Below, in pieces: positions 5,362 through 7,628 of a DNA stretch of 7,628 bases. The translations under genes were made by a program, and so were the position numbers. The notes beneath the pieces are model-generated. The model was not told where the DNA came from, searched no databases, and worked only from the letters and a program-made list of their open reading frames with translations. The number at the start of each line of letters is the position of its first letter. The stretch's first letter is position 1. The stretch is from Mobilitalea sp. (lineage in GTDB: Bacteria > Bacillota_A > Clostridia > Lachnospirales > Lachnospiraceae): contig JARKQP010000028.1 of NCBI GenBank assembly GCA_029974875.1, positions 1-7,628 on the forward strand, in the 5' to 3' direction.

Positions 5362-6540
5362 TTGACAGAATTATTAGTAAGGTTATTTGTTAAGGATAAT
5401 AAGAATATAGAGAACCGTAAGGTGAGGACCAGCTATGGTGTTTTGTCAAGCATTGTCGGTATTTGCTGTAATGTAATGCTGTTTGGACTTAAGATGCTGA
5501 TTGGCATGGTCATCAATAGTATTTCGGTTATGGCAGATGCATTTAACAACCTGTCCGATGCGGCCTCCGCCATAATCAGCTTTATCGGCGTTAAGCTGGC
5601 AGAACGGCCGGCAGATAAGGAGCATCCCTTTGGCCATGGCAGGTTTGAATACCTGTCGGCACTGGCGGTAGCCTTCCTGATCCTGCAGGTTGGTTTTACG
5701 CTGTTTAAAAGTGCAATCAGCAAGATATTCCACCCGGAAGAAATTGAATTTAATCTGATACTCATTATCTTCTTATGCATCTCGGTGCTGATAAAGCTTT
5801 GGCTGATGCTGTTTAACCGTAAGCTGGGGAAGAGGATAAGATCCACGGTAATGATAGCGACCTCGGCAGATTCAAGAAATGATGTGATTGTTACCTCGGC
5901 AACCATAATTTCAGCCATTGTATCCGGGGCGACGGGACTGAATATCGATGGCTATATAGGTGTTTTGGTATCTGTATTTGTTATGCTGGCCGGATTTAAC
6001 ATCGCGAAGGATACGCTGGAGCCCCTGCTTGGGGAGGCTGTTGACCGGGAGCTGTATGAAAAGGTTTCGAGGATGGTACAAAGCTATGAGGGAATTGTTG
6101 GAACCCATGACCTGATTATCCATAACTACGGGCCGACCCAGCGGATGGCAACCATCCATGCTGAGGTGCCTAATAATATTAATTTTGAGATGGCCCATGA
6201 AACGATTGACCGGATTGAGCGTGATATATTAGAGAGGATGGATATCTTCCTCGTAATCCACATGGATCCGATTGAAGTGGACAATGAGATGGTAAACGAT
6301 AAAAAGCGGATGGTATTGGATATTATCCTGGGGCTGGAGCCCAAGGCTTCTATCCACGATTTCCGGCTCGTCAATGGTGAGCATCAGATTAACCTGATCT
6401 TTGACCTGGTATTGCCCTATTCCTATACGAAGGATATGAAGCAAAAGCTGCTTTCCAGTATCGTGGAGGAGCTAAGGAAGGAAGATTCACGGCACCAGTG
6501 TATTATTACGATGGAAAATAGCTTTATAGCAGAGAAGTGA
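5362..6540 (+). CDS. Cation diffusion facilitator (CDF) metal exporter, manganese-type ligand set, with duplicated C-terminal domain
   Basis: A 392-residue inner-membrane antiporter expected to export divalent metal in exchange for protons. Six membrane segments lie near residues 26-50, 52-78, 95-118, 129-150, 162-187 and 197-222. The transport site is visible as N62-xxx-D66 in segment 2 and D170-xxx-D174 in segment 5. DxxxD in place of HxxxD in segment 5 is the hallmark of Mn-type CDFs, so Mn2+ is the best guess, with Fe2+ or Co2+ possible. The conserved H88-P-F-G-H-G-R-F-E96 follows segment 2. The cytoplasmic tail holds two consecutive dimerisation-like (ZT_dimer) units, about 230-308 and 312-390, with matching H-D at 249-250 and 332-333. 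Ordinary CDFs of about 300 residues have one. It is transcribed alone, divergent from the phosphodiesterase. No yybP-ykoY manganese riboswitch is recognisable. Confidence 0.93.
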   Translation: MTELLVRLFVKDNKNIENRKVRTSYGVLSSIVGICCNVMLFGLKMLIGMVINSISVMADAFNNLSDAASAIISFIGVKLAERPADKEHPFGHGRFEYLSALAVAFLILQVGFTLFKSAISKIFHPEEIEFNLILIIFLCISVLIKLWLMLFNRKLGKRIRSTVMIATSADSRNDVIVTSATIISAIVSGATGLNIDGYIGVLVSVFVMLAGFNIAKDTLEPLLGEAVDRELYEKVSRMVQSYEGIVGTHDLIIHNYGPTQRMATIHAEVPNNINFEMAHETIDRIERDILERMDIFLVIHMDPIEVDNEMVNDKKRMVLDIILGLEPKASIHDFRLVNGEHQINLIFDLVLPYSYTKDMKQKLLSSIVEELRKEDSRHQCIITMENSFIAEK

Positions 6541-6550
6541 AGGATAAAAA

Positions 6551-6629
6551 ATAGAGATAGAAATAGAGAGATAAAATATAAAGATAGAAGATAAAGATAG
6601 AAAATAAAGGTAGAAAATAAAATATAAGA
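6551..6629 (+). repeat. Degenerate 13-bp tandem repeat, free of C
   Basis: Units at 6578, 6591, 6604 and 6617 are each 13 bases with consensus ATAAAGATAGAAA; the first three are nearly identical and the fourth is diverged. Weaker units in the same phase extend back to about 6552. The plus strand from 6531 to 6633 contains no C at all. It starts right after the CDF stop codon, so it forms the 3' untranslated region. No ORF or RNA gene is apparent in it. Confidence 0.8.
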
Positions 6630-6654
6630 ATTTCCTGCTCTAGGTCAGAACCCT

Positions 6655-6676
6655 CAAAAATGACATATCATTTTTG
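6655..6676. terminator. Small perfect AT-rich hairpin, possible weak terminator after the CDF gene
   Basis: CAAAAATGA (6655-6663) pairs perfectly with TCATTTTTG (6668-6676) around CATA. The right arm ends in a run of five T. The stem is poor in G-C, so it may instead be a protein-binding palindrome or chance. It is the only terminator-like structure between the CDF gene and the next promoter. Confidence 0.35.
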
Positions 6677-6704
6677 TTACATAGGGAGAAATGACGAAAG
6701 GTGC

Positions 6705-6733
6705 TTGAAAAACCTATTGGATTTCTATATAAT
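6705..6733 (+). promoter_or_regulatory. Sigma-A promoter of the LacI-family regulator gene
   Basis: TTGAAA (6705-6710, 5 of 6) and TATAAT (6728-6733, perfect) are separated by exactly 17 bases, the best promoter in the window. Transcription should begin near 6740, giving a leader of about 113 bases that contains both operator-like palindromes. Confidence 0.8.
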
Positions 6734-6745
6734 AGGACTCATAAA

Positions 6746-6759
6746 TGATAACGTTAACA
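6746..6759. promoter_or_regulatory. LacI-type operator 1
   Basis: TGATAACGTTAACA is a palindrome centred on CG (6752-6753), symmetric at 12 of 14 positions, of the form bound by LacI/PurR/CcpA-class dimers. It begins 13 bases after the -10 box, where bound repressor would block RNA polymerase. The second site shares TAACG, TAACA and the following TTT. Confidence 0.7.
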
Positions 6760-6809
6760 TTTTAATGTGCTGTAAGATATTTCAATGCACTATTTTTTAA
6801 AACAAGTTA

Positions 6810-6823
6810 TGGTAACGCTAACA
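6810..6823. promoter_or_regulatory. LacI-type operator 2
   Basis: TGGTAACGCTAACA, centred on CG (6816-6817), is symmetric at 10 of 14 positions and differs from operator 1 at only two bases. Both are followed by TTTT. The centres are 64 bp apart, close to six helical turns, so both sites would face the same side of the DNA. It lies in the leader 29 bases before the start codon. Confidence 0.65.
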
Positions 6824-6852
6824 TTTTCTGCAGAAAGGATTTGAATTATATT

Positions 6853-7628
6853 ATGTCGACGTTAAATGATGTTGCGCGTGAAGCAAAAGTTTCAACCATT
6901 ACGGTATCAAGAGTAATCAATAACCCGGAAAAAGTAAAGCCTATGACCAGGGAGCGCGTGCAGCGTGCAATGGATAAGATCCAGTATGTACAGAATCCGG
7001 TTGCTAAGGCCCTGGTAAGCAAGCGGGTCGGTATCATTGATGTATATGTACCTGAATCAATTGATTTGAGCAATCCCTTCATCATGCACCTACTGGTAGG
7101 CATCAGTGAAGAGTTAAGTAAGCAGATGTACTCCTTTTTAATCATCCGGGACAGGAAGCATGAGCACCGGTGCGACGGTTATATCGTGACCGGCTTGTTA
7201 AAGGATGAAATCCATGAAATGTACCAATATGCACAGGAAAGGAAGCGTCCCATAGCATTATTCGGGCACACGGATAACCAGGATATTGACTGCATTGATG
7301 TGGACAACATTGAGGGGGTACGCATGATAACTGAGTATGTACTGCAGCAAGGGCATGAGAATCTGGCGATGGTCAATGTCAATGAGGCAAAGGATTATAC
7401 GCTGGACCGTTATCAGGGCTATTGCAGGGCGTTAGAGGAGGCAGGCAATCCCTCAGGGGAGAATCTCCTGTATGCCGAGAACAGTGTACAGGGCGGATAT
7501 GGGGCAGCACTGGAGATATTACGGGAGAATAATAAAGTAACAGCAATCATATGTGCTACCGATATCATGGCCATAGGAGCCGTAAGGGCAGTTAATGAGC
7601 TTGGTCTTAGGGTACCGCAGGATATTTC
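6853..7628 (+). CDS. LacI/GalR-family transcriptional regulator, 3' truncated by window
   Basis: The first 258 residues of a protein normally about 330-340 long. Residues 4-24 (LNDVAREAKVS, then VSRVINN) form the LacI helix-turn-helix, and residues 48-56 (NPVAKALVS) form the hinge helix with the leucine (L54) that in this family inserts at the central CG of the operator. Residues 58 onward match the periplasmic-binding-protein-like effector domain: VGIIDVYVPE, DGYIVTG, IDVDNIEG, and CATDIMAIGAVRAV. The effector, usually a sugar or nucleotide, cannot be read from sequence. The ATG at 6853 is chosen because MSTLNDVA is the standard family opening; AGAAAGG is about 14 bases upstream, a long spacing. 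The TTG at 6841 is too near that site. Two operator-like palindromes in its leader imply autoregulation. The gene it controls lies beyond the window. Confidence 0.93.
   Translation, partial: MSTLNDVAREAKVSTITVSRVINNPEKVKPMTRERVQRAMDKIQYVQNPVAKALVSKRVGIIDVYVPESIDLSNPFIMHLLVGISEELSKQMYSFLIIRDRKHEHRCDGYIVTGLLKDEIHEMYQYAQERKRPIALFGHTDNQDIDCIDVDNIEGVRMITEYVLQQGHENLAMVNVNEAKDYTLDRYQGYCRALEEAGNPSGENLLYAENSVQGGYGAALEILRENNKVTAIICATDIMAIGAVRAVNELGLRVPQDI

Noticed and set aside
6841..6852. TTG at 6841 as the start of the LacI-family gene
   Set aside because: It would stand only one base from the AGAAAGGA site and would add four residues before the canonical MSTLNDVA opening.

Overview
The window is bacterial chromosomal DNA with the look of a Clostridia member of the Firmicutes, probably Lachnospiraceae-like. 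The reasons are protein style (YqhD/BdhA-type alcohol dehydrogenase, membrane-domain glycerophosphodiester phosphodiesterase, 392-residue cation diffusion facilitator), purine-rich Shine-Dalgarno sites, TTG starts and AT-rich intergenic DNA. The taxon is an inference from family resemblance. No phage, transposon, CRISPR, tRNA or rRNA was seen.

Layout. (1) 1-1793, plus strand: the 3' part of a serine D-Ala-D-Ala carboxypeptidase, then 26 bp later a CPBP (CAAX-protease/Abi-like) membrane protein, probably one transcript. (2) 1794-1920: an AT-rich inverted repeat and a weak candidate promoter. (3) 1921-3090, plus: an iron/zinc-type alcohol dehydrogenase whose metal ligands are all present. (4) 3091-3312: two mutually exclusive small hairpins, a strong stem-loop that can serve as a bidirectional terminator, and a 57/60-bp-spaced repeat that runs into the end of the next gene. 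(5) 3313-5160, minus: a membrane-anchored glycerophosphodiester phosphodiesterase interrupted by one in-frame UGA at codon 118. The frame is otherwise open and every catalytic residue is intact. (6) 5161-5361: a divergent promoter region. (7) 5362-6540, plus: a cation diffusion facilitator with manganese-type ligands and a duplicated C-terminal cytoplasmic domain. (8) 6541-6852: a C-free 13-bp tandem repeat, a small AT-rich hairpin, a consensus-like sigma-A promoter and two LacI-type operators 64 bp apart. (9) 6853-7628, plus: the 5' part of a LacI-family regulator, cut by the window end.

The genes do not form one pathway. They fall into separate units: cell-wall trimming plus CPBP; aldehyde/alcohol redox; phospholipid headgroup turnover; metal efflux; and a sugar-type regulator that very likely controls itself. 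I see no convincing new multi-gene system. The observations most worth following are the single UGA in the phosphodiesterase, the repeat that supplies its C-terminus, the duplicated domain of the metal exporter, and the paired operators.
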